A stretch of DNA of 64,000 bases from Cladorhizidae sp. MBARI D1340-BT2 (GCA_028752905.1 JAQNBH010000006.1:31321947-31385946); one strand, 5' to 3'; shown: positions 12,050 to 24,344, numbered from the stretch's first letter. The notes: a model not told the origin generated them from the sequence alone. A program made the numbers and translations.

Positions 12050-13148
12050 TACAAATACGTCATGTTATAGTCCTAGCACCACATTTTCATGGTGGGGATT
12101 TAAATAAATGCCCACCCATATTTATCTCTGCGATCCTATCTCTGTTATATGGTAACTAGATCAACTAAAAAGAATGGCACTAATTATTATGTGCAATTGT
12201 AAGCTAATGAAAGTTGGATAGGGTGGGGTGGAACTTATTGTGCATTTCTTGTTGTGCTGTGGGAATTGGGAAGAGAGTGAAGAGGCTGAAGAATAAGTAT
12301 AGAAATTAAAGTAATGAAGAGAGAAGTAGTAGATCTCTGTTAGGCCAGACCTAGTAAATTCCTTGTTGCTCGGGCCCGGTGGGTCAAATTTTTCAGGGTT
12401 AGGAAAAAATATTTGCACTCGCTGGCAGTGACGGTAGCAGTGCTGGCCAAGTGCATGGATTTTTCTGTACTTGTACGGAATATCACACTACTCTACAGAT
12501 GGTACGGATATTAGTACAGAATTATTACCTTGGAAGAGGAACAATCTTGAGCTTCAGCTACTAGCTGCTATGACAGCATCAAATAATACAACATTGAACA
12601 AACTGCTTACCGCTACGGTATAATAATTTATTCCTCTTTCCCGGTAGAGACATAATTTATTTCTCTTTCCTCCTCCCCTTTCCCTGGGAACAATTTCTCT
12701 TTCCTCCTCTATCAGCAACATTTCTTGTGCGTCAGACCCTTTACCGATCCCCTTTCTGGCAGGTATACGACTGATGACAAGTGCTCCGGTTTCAAAACAC
12801 TATTTGGAAGCTAGCATGGTACAGTTTGTTGCAGGCCAAGCTGCAGCTCAAGATAGTTGTGCCGATTTAGGACTCAAGTCAGTGTGACAATGATGAAGAC
12901 AGGCTGGCGCTGCAAGAGTAAATATATTAATGCCCACATGAAGAGGAGTGTCCAGGTCAGACCTAGCCCAGGTTACTACTCCCCAGGTCAAGTTGGTATG
13001 CATGCATAACAAGTTTGGGACAGATTGGTCCATTGGTTTGGAATGCCACAAGGAACAATCCTAAAATGCTTCCCCCATCAGTAACTACATTTAGCAATCC
13101 TTCTTTGATTCTTCACCATACCCTCAATCCACTGCATCTAACACAGCG
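12050..13148. other. No feature recognised
   Basis: Non-coding sequence downstream of the SAM exon. Scattered CCCTTTACCA motifs (11838, 12735, 13731) hint at old inverted-repeat elements. No second SAM exon was found. Confidence 0.4.
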
Positions 13149-13150
13149 AT

Positions 13151-13741
13151 TTGGTAAAGGATCGAGCAATTTGGGTTGCGTACGCCATTCAAAGATGGCA
13201 TCTTAGACGAACTATATATGCAAAAAATCAACTTTATTTTTGTAGCTCTCTAAAGCGATACCAAAAGGCACCTTCCCATAGCGCTCTACAAAATGGCATA
13301 AAAATAAATGAAATCTATGCAGCCAATAAGATGATGATGATCATGATGATGATAATGATGATGATGATGATGCTGATGATGATTTTACGCGTAATTTTTC
13401 CGATTTTTTTTTTAGTTTGGAGAACTGCGCTTCTGTGTGCTATATTGTTGGAAGTATTTCTGCGACATACTTTTTTTAGGGTCTGTGTATAGGGATACAA
13501 TCGAGTATATGGCAAGTTTTAGTTTGTTGCTGAATGATCTCTGACCTGCCATACCTACATGAGAGTGCTAACGCATTTTAAAATGCAGGCAAGAGAAGCC
13601 TAAACTTTTAAGTTGCATGAATATGTCTGATATTGGACAAGTTAGTAAATAGGGGAATTTAGACGCTACATATATAAACAGATTAAATTGAATAATTTTT
13701 TGGTTAATTTTAATAAACAGGTTAGATGGATCCTTTACCAA
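13151..13741. mobile_element. Possible short inverted-repeat element
   Basis: TTGGTAAAGGATC at 13151-13163 is matched in inverse by GATCCTTTACCAA at 13729-13741. The 590 bp between holds no transposase and includes a GAT microsatellite. No clear target duplication, so this may be a MITE or a chance match. Confidence 0.3.
13330..13385. repeat. (ATG)n trinucleotide microsatellite
   Basis: About 18 imperfect GAT/ATG units. The methionine-rich and isoleucine-rich frames across it are by-products. Confidence 0.95.
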
Positions 13742-13838
13742 TCCAAATCTTATGCACTATATAATAATTAAAATGCATAAAATCAGGTAATTACAGGCAC
13801 ATCTGATTTGCTTAAAATCATGTAGCAAATACTTACAG

Positions 13839-16270
13839 ATGGGAGATTTTGGGTATAGACCTCATTAGTCCATTTGCAGCCACAGACGAAGGCCATATAT
13901 ATGTCTGCACTGTTACAGATCTCTTTACCAAGTGGGTATTTGCTCGGCCAATCAAGTCCAAGTCAGCTGGTGATGTTGCAAGCATTCTACTCGAGCTGAT
14001 CTACAGTTATGGTCCTCCCTAAAAAATTATAATGGATCAGGGGCGTGAATTTATAAACCAGTTAACTAACTTAATTAAACTGTTGCCATCTGTGTTCATG
14101 AAATGACATGTATGTGCTCTGAGAAGTGAAAAATAATCAAGGAAAATGTGTTGGATTTGTTTACAAGAGCAAAGTTAGACTATTCAGTACAAGGCAGACT
14201 TAATTAACACAATTTAAGATAACTTTATTAGCGACTTCAGTCTTGATTCTCGGGAAATTTCCTCCTGCTTCCTTTTGATAAATATTCATGTAGAGTAATG
14301 TTCTGTTTGTGTGAACTTATTTGATAACTCAGCTCAATGATGTTGTCTTGACTGCTTTTGGAGTGAAAAAGATGGTATGTTTAGCATATCACCCTCAGAC
14401 CAATGGCCAAATGAGCAGACTAATCAAACTCTTAAGGGGGCACTGTCCAAGTATACAAACGATGCTCAATCTGACTGGAACAAGTAAGCTCCCAATATTT
14501 AATAATTATTTTTCAAGATGACAGTTTGTTAATAAATAGAGAGATTTCTACTATTACCACCACTTTCCAATAGGTGCCAATATCACATTTCATGCTAATC
14601 TGAGATTACCCCAGAAAATCTCACCAGAATCTCTCCAATGAATCCTCTCACACTGAAGCACCCACCCTCTCACACACACAAACACACATATAAAATTATG
14701 AAATGGCATAAAAAATTGTAGTTATTGCTACCGTATTGCTACAAAATATGATTAAGTTTTGCGAGAGCATTGTTATTCGTAAAACATACTCGCAATATTT
14801 TTTATCGCACAAAACATTCCGCGTGCATATTGCAGCCAAAAGCCAGACGTTTTACTAGCGAGAAAGAAGCTGACTACAGTGTGACCATTCCAATGTGCTT
14901 CAAACAATCCCTGCCTACTAGCGAAGACGCAGGAATCGATCAGAGAAGTATCAGGAGAGCAAACGAAAATGTGCAGAGGGTACTGGATATTCAGGATAGT
15001 GCGCAGAAAAGTGCCAACTGATCTTGTTATAATTAGTGGTACTTATTATAAAAACTAAGAGCGCATTATACATTTATGGAGCTCAAAATCTCTAAAGTGC
15101 ACATTGTAGCAATACGGTATATTATTTTCCAAATTCTTATATGCTAAAAATATAAACATGGTTTTTGGTGTAAGCTTTCAGCTAAAGGATGCATATACCT
15201 TGAATGTGCTGCTTGTATATGATTTCTATGTATGTACTTATTTAGATATGTACTGCCCACCACTTATGGTATCAATACAAGTGTCCAGTCTTCAACAAAG
15301 CAACAGCCATTTGTGTTGATGTTCTACCGAACAGCTAGGGATTCCATAGCCATCAATAATGCAGAACATGAGAATGAGCAGGAGCTTCTCTATGAAAACA
15401 TCTCACTCACTATGTCTCCTGAGAAGACATACAAAATAATTTGGAGAAGCATGTGGCAGATGTAAGAACAAAACTGACTGGCAAACATAAATATATGACA
15501 TGGAATTGCTGACACTTTTTTGTAACAATAAATGGGGGACAAGTAGTTTATTGAAAATGTTTAATGCACTCCCCGAAAATCATGTTACAGATCAGTTTTA
15601 TTTTGTAATCACATAGGTACATATGAGAAGATACGGTTGAAAATTGAAGAAACTAAAGCGAAGCATAAAGCTTATTTCGATTCCAAGCAAAAAAGAGGCT
15701 TATAACGGCAATAGGTATGTTTTTATGAATTAATGTGTACCTTTAATGTGTTCCTTTATATAAGCTGAATCAAATTAGAGTCCCATTGTTGTTTCTGAGA
15801 AAAAATTTAAAGGCTAAGAATAATAAAATTTTCTGGATAGATGTATTTCCGAGTTTTGATAAATGTTAGAATGTCCTTGTCTGTTTTTTGTGATATATTT
15901 GTTATCTGTCGCTCGACCTTTACTGGATGGTTTTAATTTTATATTACTAACCTGTTGACTATAAAAGAGGAATGCAAGGAATGTATCCAGAAAAGGAGAC
16001 AGGCTGGTCCAGGATTGGTGGGGACCCTATGTAATCGTTATGTCTCACCCAAAGGACTCTGCACACTGCAGGATAACAACCAAAACATAATGAAGTTTAA
16101 GGTTATGTCGGGCTCTTGAGGCCTTACTTAACTAGAGAGATGCCAGTTGAACATGAGATACCTTCATCCATCCAGTCACACAACACCAGTTCGAACAACC
16201 CTGGACCATCTGATGAGTTGAGTGATACAGCTTCCCCTGGGATTCCAGAGAAGAGGCAGTGCCTAATCAT
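13839..16270 (+). pseudogene. Ty3/gypsy-type integrase pseudogene with exon-like blocks
   Basis: Five blocks read in order as one retroelement integrase. Block 1 (13839-14061): WEILGIDLISPF, TDLFTKWVFARPIKS, MDQGREFINQ, with one stop. Block 2 (14333-14483): LNDVVLTAFGVKK, CLAYHPQTNG, then after a 1 nt shift NEQTNQTLKGALSKYTNDAQ. Block 3 (from 15246): YVLPTTYGINTSVQSSTKQQ. Block 4 (15617-about 15714): YEKIRLKIEETKAKHKAYFD. Block 5 (about 15969-16270): DWWGPYVI and a proline/serine tail. The DDE core Asp residues and the HPQTNG block are characteristic. Block 2 ends AACAA|GTAAGC and block 3 follows TTTAG in the matching phase, so that gap looks like a true intron. Stops and frameshifts make the whole non-functional. 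Confidence 0.85.
14731..15117. mobile_element. TA-flanked MITE inside the integrase gap
   Basis: Inverted ends CCGTATTGCTACAA (14731-14744) and TTGTAGCAATACGG (15104-15117) are perfect 14 bp complements and are bordered by TA on each side (14729-14730, 15118-15119), as for Tc1/mariner-type insertions. The 387 bp interior has an 83-codon frame (14770-15021) with no recognised domain. Confidence 0.75.
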
Positions 16271-16901
16271 TCGACAAGAATGTCGATAAATGATCATTTT
16301 TCCGAACATTTCAGCTGTTGGAGCTGAGTCCGATACATTTGGATCGCCCCCTCTGTCTCTTACAAGGACTAAAACATAGGGACATGACGTAAACCTATAA
16401 CCTCATTTTGACGCAGAGTTATGGATAGCTGGTGTCGATAACAAACATGGTTGGGTTTCAACACAAATGGAGTGTCAAATCCAAATGATCTGGATACCAT
16501 ATATTCTCTTGTGACCTCCCGGCTCATGTGACCAATGGGGAATGGTAACTCACAGACAACATCCTTCATTGCTTATGCATGTGCATGTTGAAGTGTGCAA
16601 TTGGTGCCTCTAGTTATGTAATTAGCACAATTTTATGCTATGACAAGATCAAGTCTAAAATGAAGTGATATGTAGTGATGCAAAGCTGTGATAATACACA
16701 AACTTAGGCCAGTCCCAGTGCATCAAGATCAGGTACAATGCCTGGGTTATCCATACATCTACGAAGGTCAAATTTCTTGATACTTAATCTTGGCTCTGAC
16801 TACAAGACTGGGAGAGCATGAACTCTGAGGCAACTATGTCCCTCATGCGTGTTGACTGTTGAGGATAAGCTTTCTCTCGAGCAGCTATTTCCAGAAATCT
16901 G
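16271..16901 (-). repeat. Inverted repeat A, left arm
   Basis: Reverse complement of 25311-25937 over about 630 bp with few differences. On the minus strand this arm keeps a 66-codon frame (16369-16569) starting MKDVVCELPFPIGHM, which I do not recognise. The other arm has lost one G in the same place and is frameshifted. The right edge coincides to the base with the start of direct repeat copy 1 at 16900. Confidence 0.92.
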
Positions 16902-18389
16902 CACTTCTCCCTTAATTATATCTTTAACTCTTCAATTGTATTACAATTAGTTTTTATATTTAAGTACTTCTTTTCCAGCAGTCACTGATATTAAGCAGCT
17001 CCATTTAACAACATGTGTGCATAGTGTATGGATATTTTTTATGATGTAACTGTCAACTCACTGATTATAGATGTATACAATAACCAAAAGACACACTTTT
17101 TGTGATAGGACTTGATATAGGCAGAGCAACGTAAACGTGACCGTGCTACTGAAAAGCGAAAGCGACTCGAAGATGAGCTTCATACTGATGATCAAAGAAC
17201 CAGTTTAATCTGAGTTTTTCAATAGTGGAGTTGGAAAGCTCTCAAAGAGTCCTTGATCTGAAGAAGCAACTTTCAGAGAGCTCTCAAAGTGTCATTGATC
17301 TGAAGGAAGAACTTTCAGAGAGCTCTCAAAGTGTCATTGATCTGAAGGAAGAACTTTCAGAGAGCTCTCAAAGTGTCATTGATCTGAAGGAGCAACTTTC
17401 AGAGAACTCTCAAAATGTCATTGATCTGAAGGAGAAAGTTTCGGAGAACTCTCACACTATCACTGATCAGAAGAAGGACTTGATTCACTATGAATCAAGA
17501 TATGGTAAGCAATCATACTATATAAGGCATGGTGTCCAGACATTTATTTCTGTATGTGCATAACATGGATATGTGGGAGGTGATGGCCACAAGCATGCAT
17601 GGCAGGGTTTTGTTTGTGCTCATGTCTGTTTGTGCATTTGTATGTATGACTGTCTCGGAGGATCATTGCCAAACTTGGTAGGCAGATTATTAAATATGTA
17701 TCATCATTCAGTTTTGAAGAGTCATGATCAATGGGGAGGGTCTGTGTCCTATTATGCTGCTTTTCATAAGTAACATCTGAGGAAAGACTTGTTTCAAGTG
17801 CATAGTTATGACTTAACGTATTTTTATACCTTGCCTATTGACCTGTCTGTTCATTTTCATTGTGAGTATGCTATTCCTTTGGAACTGGGGTAAAAAATCA
17901 TTTTTAGCATTCATAAAAATATTTGCATAAAATTATATCTTAGAGAATCGTGCTTAAAGCTTACATATAAATGTTCAAACAATTTACATTACTGTAATTA
18001 TATACAATTAATATATAGGCAATTAAAACCCGAGAGTTTGTATTGTGGGTGCTTTCATCATGAAGCTGGTTATTCCAAATGATGCCCATTCATGTTATTC
18101 ACATACACATTGCTAATGATAATCTGCAATAAAGTTTGAAACTAAATTTTGATTGCGAAGCTGCTGCATTGGCTTTAGCTAGTTGTTCTTGTTCTCAGGA
18201 TTACTGAAATGTCAAAGTTGTCAACTTTCCAATGGGCACTTGTTGTAACCAGTCTAGTCCTAAAACAGCATCTGCTGCTTGGGTTCAAAAAAGACTCCTA
18301 GCAAGCCTTGAATCCTGTTGAGATATGAGCTTTATGAGTTTGCCATCCGACATTTAGAAATATGAGTCCAACCAGATAGGGCATGCTAC

Positions 18390-18500
18390 TCTACACGCCA
18401 ACCGTCCCGGAATGGCCGGGACAGTCCCGAATTTTAGGCATTGTCCCGGTGGTGTCCTTGTCCCGGTAATGTCCTGGAATTTACAGATACGCGCACCTTG
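18390..18500. other. GC-rich island of repeated TCCCGG in an intron
   Basis: GTCCCGG or its complement CCGGGAC occurs about six times within 100 bp of otherwise AT-rich intron, with a short palindrome GTCCCGGAATGGCCGGGAC. GTCCCGGAATTTAC recurs near 19368, so the interval may be one inserted element. Conserved in copy 2 at 40022-40115. Confidence 0.55.
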
Positions 18501-20033
18501 CGCTTCGTCTCGGCCACTGCAGTCCCAAAGTAAAAACAAAAGGACACTTTTTAGGAGAGAAAAACAATTCCAGCTGGTTTGCCAAACCTTTGACCTTGTT
18601 TCGATTGGAGGTGTGGCATGCACGTGAAACTTCCCAACCAGCAAAATGGCCAGTGTAGCAAAGAAGCAGAAAGAGAGAATGCCATTTTGACGGAAACACT
18701 CTCACCGCCATAAGGCGCGAATTCGACATCGCTCGCGAACAGAGCTACAGATTTAATTTTTTACCAGGGTGTGCGCGAAAGATAGTTTAAAATTACAATC
18801 CAAGAAAAATTCCAGGTAGCAGGTGATTCCGAACTGGTCACGGCAACAAAAATATAATTTTTTTTTTTTTGGACAATGATGACTTTACTTCACTGTGACC
18901 GTCCCTATAACTTCTGGATGCTCTTCTTCGGTGGAAAGCTGCACAGCTATCTACTGCAGACTCGCTATCAATCAAAATCCTACGGAGTAGAGAAAAAAGT
19001 CAGATTTGTTGTTAGTGACTTTTTTACTGTTGTAGACATAGAGATGCGTAACTTTTGTTTGCCTACTTGATTAGAGCTGATTCATATACCAAGTTATAGC
19101 TCTTTCAATTTGCAATCGAATGATATGCTTTGTTTCAAAATGTAATGGTTACAAAAAAAATTATGAAATAAAAAAATTAAAATAAAAAAAAAGGTGTTGG
19201 GCCGGTGAAAGGGAAAGAATTTCAGGAGAAAGACAAAGGTATAAATAAAACAATATAAATAAAAGAAATATAATGAAATTGTAAAATATAGGGTAAATAA
19301 TAACATCATGGGGACAGGGAAACTCGCATGCTATTGAGGGGGCGTGGTTGGAAATTCGCGTCGGAAATGTCCCGGAATTTACTTATGGCAAGTATGTACA
19401 CCCAATAACAACATTTGCTTGACTTCTAAATATGCTCATGTTATAAACTTACTTTGATAGTGTGTCTTTGAAACTGTAGGTCGTCTTGAAAACACAGAAA
19501 GCCAAAAAGGAACTTCTCAATGTCAGGTATCAGGTGAAGTTAGAGTATACACAAGCATTTGACATTTATCCTTTTTTAATATTATTTTATCATTTCATCT
19601 TCAGAGCAGAGATGTGCATATATCTAGTAAGTTACTAAGAAATAGAGATAATCTAATTGTACTTTTCATTATGTACAGTTTGTACAATTTATCAGGGGAG
19701 TAATTTTTGTAGTCAAGCTTCTTGTGCCACTAATCAAGAGTTCTCTATTCAGTATGCCATTATTTTTATGCAAAATCACTTGATATTAAGTGGTAACTGA
19801 AATTTCATTGGTTTGCCATACACTGTGTCTTGTTATGGCACAGAGCCTGCTTGCCTTCTTAACCTGGCTATTCTACTTGTTAAAAATATCTTAGGGTATT
19901 CTAGTTAATATTTCAGGATGGTTCACGTCATATTGTGAACCAGCCTTTAGAAGGACTATGAATGTGACCCTAACAACCCAAGGAGTGTGAGGTTCAATCA
20001 ACACCAATTCACACTTAACATAGATTAGAGCGA

Positions 20034-20358
20034 TGCTAAGGCTTGGACTAGAGTTAAGGCTAAGGCTTGGACTAGAGTTAAGGCTAAGGCTTGGACTAGA
20101 GTTAAGGATAAGGCTTGGGCTAGAGTTAAGGCTAAGGCTTGGACTATAGTTAAGGCTAGGGCTTGGACTAGAGTTAAGGCTAAGGCTTGGACTAGAGTTA
20201 AGGCTAAGGATTGGACTAGAGTTAAGGCTAAGGCTTGGACTAGAGTTAAGGCTAAGGCTTGGACTAGAGTTAAGGCTAAGGCTTGGACTAGAGTTAAGGC
20301 TAAGGCTTGGACTAGAGTTAAGGCTAAGACTTGGACTAGAGTTAAGGCTTAGGCTTGT
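20034..20358 (+). repeat. 24 bp minisatellite, about 13 copies
   Basis: Unit GCTAAGGCTTGGACTAGA + GTTAAG. The unit length is a multiple of three, so all frames stay in register. Copy 2 has more than twice as many units. Confidence 0.96.
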
Positions 20359-20873
20359 AGTAGAGTTAATTATACTTTTTGTAACTGCTTATATCTTGGA
20401 ATCATCTTCCCTCATAAACTTCAGCAACTTATAAGAATTCCTATCACTATGGTCGTTGTGGCTGCTGATTCCAAATCCCTGTCTAGGAAATAATTCGAGG
20501 AATGATGGTTTAGTAGCCATTGCTAAGAACAGCTAAGCATCTCGCTTAAATTGCGTGTTGTTGTGCAGGTAGCTAATACTACACACAATGCTTGTAATAC
20601 ATCTGTTTATGCTGCTTGTAGGAAACTATTGCATATTTCCAAATACATAACTACAAGTAATAATTACCTACCTGACTGTACGCTTGCATAAAGATATAAA
20701 TATTATCCAGTTAGCAATTCCATTCTTATTTACATAGCATTAGAGATTCAAGCCTTCATGGACTATCCTTGTCACAACTGTCAAGCAAAGATAACAGGGC
20801 ACTCGACCTTCAAAATTAAGCCACTGCTACGAAAGGAACTAAGTCGTCTGGAATGATCCTAACACTGTCTTTT

Positions 20874-21143
20874 TCAAAAAGGTTGCTTGGGCCAAAAAAT
20901 TAACTTTGTTGTGATGCTCGTTATGGAAAGGCAAGGATCCAGATCTAGTGGAAGCACTAGAAACATGTTAAGCAATATTGCCAGCCATATTAAAACACAA
21001 ACACAGAATCTCCGACTACTTGTTCTTTTCATTGCACTGCCTGGCACCAGAATGTTAGCAGTTGAATCGGAATGGACTTCCCTGGCTGCTGGGGAGCCAC
21101 TCTCGAGAGCCTGAACTGAAGCCAAGACCACCAAGATCACCAT
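20874..21143 (-). other. Conserved minus-strand frame with a hydrophobic segment
   Basis: An 89-codon frame with a membrane-like stretch CVCVLIWLAILLNMFLVLPL. The same frame persists at 42855-43124 and, more diverged, at 57438-57647, where it reads CVHVLVWLAIFLNMFLMLP. Not recognised; it may be a by-product of intron conservation. Confidence 0.25.
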
Positions 21144-21768
21144 AATTTTTCTGTATTCAGTTATTTATCACAACCTTTTTGAAATAGAAAGCCAAAGTTT
21201 GTACTTGTCATCAATAGGAGCCTCTAGCCCTAGATGCCGACTACTCTAACACCCTAGCAGTTTTAGAACTTCTATAACTTTTGACAAACATCAGATGAAG
21301 AATTGCCAAGAAATATATATATACCATGAGATGTGTTTTTTATCTCTCATTTTTCATAGCTAATGTTCATTGTGTTTCAGTGTCAAGTTAAACAGAAACT
21401 TGGAGCTCTGGAGACTGATAATGTTAGGATGTATGTGGTGAAAAATGGAAATCATTGACTTCTTTTAATATCATGTAATTCTGACAGTTTGTCCACCTGT
21501 TCTTTATAGATGCACGCACTTTATTATTTAGAGGACCACGATACAGCTGTGATTTATCATCCCTACATATATAGTATGAATGCATTCTTGATTTACAATT
21601 ATTTTGATTACTGTAACTTTAGACCCTGGATTGCCTACATGTGCTGGTACAAATATTGGGACATCAGAGGTCTTCCATTCAAAAGATCCATACAGGTGGA
21701 TACTCTATTGTTGTATTTTCTTGATTTAATGAATGTTTTATTTTTGAGACTCCATCCTTCCCTGATGC

Positions 21769-22720
21769 TCAATGGGGGACCCCCCATCTCTACCCTTAGT
21801 TAGGTGCCCACCTGATCCATTAGTAGGTGTCTGTTTCCTGGGATTGTTGTAGGCCATCTTTCTGCCGGAGTGTTGTCCCTCCAATTGTCTCTTGTGCATC
21901 TTGCTTCTTTCGTGAAAGGATTTTGATTCCCAAGTAGCTTCCTGCTCATCGATGATCTCCGCAGTATCCTTGTAAGTATTACCTCTCACTGCATGGCATA
22001 CCTCTGGGGAGTAGTAAAGCGTCAACGTTCCTCGAAACATCTCCATCGTGAAGTCCTTTTTGCTTTCCATCTGCATTGCGAATCTCTTGATGCTCTTCGT
22101 AATCGGAGTGAGATTGTGTCTAGGTGACAGGTTGTCTTTTGGTGTGTCTCTCCAAATAGTTTTTATGGCTCTAGTATCTGTACAACCCAGATGCTCAAGC
22201 AGCGAAGTCTTCAATGTTTATTAATGTACGCTCAGGTCCAGTTCCTGAAAAGCTTCCATCAATTTCCCGGAGACTTGCTTCCGTAATATATTGATCCTCT
22301 CTGTTACTGGAAGTCCCACCTCTGTTAGTGTTTGTTCAAAGTTTCTCAGGTAAGCTTCTGGGTCAATTAGTTCATCCATTTTGTGCAGTGCCTGCAGTGC
22401 TGTTCTCTTCAATTGCTCAGATTCCCTTGCAGAAGTACTGGTTTGTTGGAACTCTCTTGTGAGCTTGTAGAAGGCTGCATTTTCCTCTACCAATTTTGTT
22501 TGCAGGTCATTTTGCTGCTTTTCTTCCTTTGCATGCTCCATTGTTGTTCTCAACCTCTCCTCCCTTTCCTGATTCATTGATGCTATCATATGTGCCATAG
22601 CAGTGCCATAGAGTCAGCAGTCGCTTCAGTGTTGAATGAACTAGTTGCTGTCTGTTCTGTCTTCTTGTCGCTGATCTTGTCGGACTTTGAACGTGTTTGG
22701 ACGATGCTTGGATCCATGCT
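21769..22720 (-). pseudogene. LTR-retrotransposon gag remnant
   Basis: On the minus strand a start near 22717 (MDPSIVQTRSK...) leads, after a frameshift near 22590, to a charged helix (MIASMNQEREERLRTTMEHA) and then a capsid-like helical region: LIDPEAYLRNFEQTLTEVGL, RQVSGKLMEAFQEL, and after two adjacent in-frame TAA codons TSLLEHLGCTDTRAIKTIW and EMFRGTLTLYYSPEV. The E-A-Y-L-x-x-F-E pattern followed by L-x-G-K-x-x-x-A is usual for Ty3/gypsy gag and SCAN-type capsids. No protease or polymerase remains. It abuts direct repeat copy 1 exactly at 21767/21768. Confidence 0.75.
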
Positions 22721-22829
22721 TCGGTTGGTAGTGATGGTTAGTGATGGTGATTGTGTTCTGCACTGCTGCCACCATGTGTTGAGGGTTAGTCCAGTCAAAC
22801 TCTCAAGTGATGGTATCAATTGCTGCCAC

Positions 22830-23175
22830 CAGAGCTATGCTTATGTAAATAGCACCCGTATCTTGCAATCAGAGAATTTAGATTATTAATGAAGACACAA
22901 GGTTGCAATTACAGGACAAGGCAAAGCTCCTGAACCTTGGTCAGTCAGGGTTCTTATACCCTGACTTCCCAGGAAACAGGATGTCACACATTCTTACATA
23001 CACTCAGCAAAGTTCCATATATATAACTGGGTAGGCCCACATATGATAATATCTAAGTCTGTTTGGTGCGACATAACTTGGTAATGTTCCCTCAGTACTC
23101 TATGTATTAATGCCTAATGGTCATCCATGGTCCATGTTGATGGGTCTGCCCTCAACTGACATGTCCATACATCAA
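22830..23175. other. Possible retroelement leader/LTR, otherwise no feature
   Basis: Non-coding sequence upstream of the gag remnant on its strand. It could hold the leader and part of an LTR, but I could not fix TG...CA ends or a second LTR. Confidence 0.25.
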
Positions 23176-23365
23176 CTTGTGATATATATTTACAATACCT
23201 GCCTGAAAATGTGTACAATACCTGCCTGAAGATGTGATATATATTTATAATACCTGCTTGCAACAACTTCCTGAAGATGAGATATATATTTACAATACCT
23301 GCCTGAAGATGTGATATATATTTACAATACCTGCATGAAGATGTGATATATATTTACAATATGTG
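23176..23365. repeat. Minisatellite, unit about 32 bp
   Basis: About six units of GATGTGATATATATTTA + CAATACCTGCCTGAA, some shortened. Confidence 0.9.
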
Positions 23366-23508
23366 ATATTACCTAACGGATTTACACTGATGAGCATGCA
23401 CACAACAATGCAACAGACCAATACCCAATGGTGTGCTCTATTTAAAACACCATATATATGATACATATTGTAAACTATGTAGGCAGCATCAAGGAAGCTT
23501 AAACTTCC

Positions 23509-23541
23509 GCCCCCTTTCCCCCCCCCTCCCCCCCCCCCCCA
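23509..23541. repeat. Poly-C tract
   Basis: A nearly unbroken C run interrupted by a few T. Likely hypervariable and error-prone in sequencing. Confidence 0.9.
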
Positions 23542-23637
23542 AAAAGCAGATGCATGTGACACTTGCATCATGGAATTTGCACCTACAAATCTAAATAATG
23601 CACGTCCATGTTATTCATTTCCTGAGATTACTTGAAA

Positions 23638-23955
23638 TGATGTTGGCATGTTAGAGCTAGCTCTAGGTGAGGATGTGCTGTCTGTGTTTCTCTCCATTTA
23701 CTGGCACTGCTTAGTTAGAGATACCTCTAGGTCGGAATGTGCTGACTGTGTTGCTCTCCAGCTGCTCGCTCTGCTTTAATTATTATTGTTCGTGATACTA
23801 GCAATGATGTTGGCATGTTAGAGCTAGCTCTAGGTTTGTTCTCTCTGTTTTTCTCTCCAGCTTCTGCCTCTGCTTAGTTAGAGCTAGTTCCAGGTGGGGA
23901 TGTGCTGAATGTGTTGTTCTTCAGCTGCTGATTCTACTTTAGCTATTGTTGTTCG
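23638..23955. repeat. Degenerate tandem repeat, unit about 80 bp
   Basis: Four copies share TTAGAGCTAGCTCTAGGT, GATGTGCTG and CTCTCCAG(C)TGCT. Units start near 23648, 23715, 23818 and 23880. Confidence 0.75.
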
Positions 23956-23959
23956 TGAT

Positions 23960-24344
23960 GCTTGGATGCTCTAACAACTTCTAACTCCTTGACTTCAGCT
24001 CCATCCAAGCATCTAATTGGAATGCCATCGCTCTCCTTCTTGTCGGCTCCACATATGATTTTGTCACAGTCTATCTCCTCAGTGCTTGCTACATGTGCCT
24101 ACCCTAACCCCAGAGGGATGACAAGAGCATATTTGGTGCTTGCTACCTTGAGGCTTGATAAATACCTGAAGATGTATATAAATATATGTATGTTATACAT
24201 TTATATTTAACATATCTTGAGTAGACTTCTGTTAACCGTACAAAAGCTCATTACAATTTTTCTGACCAATTGATACCAGGCCATCGATTGCTGTGAGTCT
24301 TTATTGCACTAGTCCCTAGTTTGCAAGAGATAAAGACTGTTATG
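23960..24344. other. No feature recognised
   Basis: An 82-codon plus-strand frame without domain resemblance; otherwise non-coding. Confidence 0.4.

Larger units (their letters stand above)
17125..21695 (+). pseudogene. Coiled-coil gene, copy 1, two disabling changes
   Basis: Exons correspond one to one with copy 2: 17125-17172 (charged helix, EQRKRDRATEKRKRLE), 17226-17504 (14-residue coiled-coil repeats, SESSQSVIDLKEEL), 19480-19533, 21381-21430 (CQVKQKLGALETDNVR) and 21623-21695 (linker exon). Two lesions set it apart. The first donor, AAG|GTGAGC in copy 2, is AAG|ATGAGC here; reading on meets a stop after DELHTDDQRTSLI. The third exon is 54 nt instead of 53, which shifts the frame. The copy also ends at 21767 inside the next linker exon. 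It is probably a non-functional duplicate, unless alternative splicing rescues it. Confidence 0.6.
16900..21767 (+). repeat. Segmental direct duplication, copy 1
   Basis: Matches 38531-43745 base for base over nearly its whole length, with a few percent substitutions and small indels. The main length difference is the 24 bp minisatellite. Both copies start at TGCACTTCTCCCTTA and end at CCTTCCCTGATG. Left neighbour: inverted repeat A. Right neighbour: a gag fragment on the minus strand. Confidence 0.96.

Noticed and set aside
16124..16309. Minus-strand 61-codon frame
   Set aside because: Lies opposite the tail of the integrase pseudogene and shows no domain.
22830..23360. A full LTR next to the gag remnant
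   Set aside because: I could not find matching TG...CA ends, a convincing primer-binding site or a second LTR.
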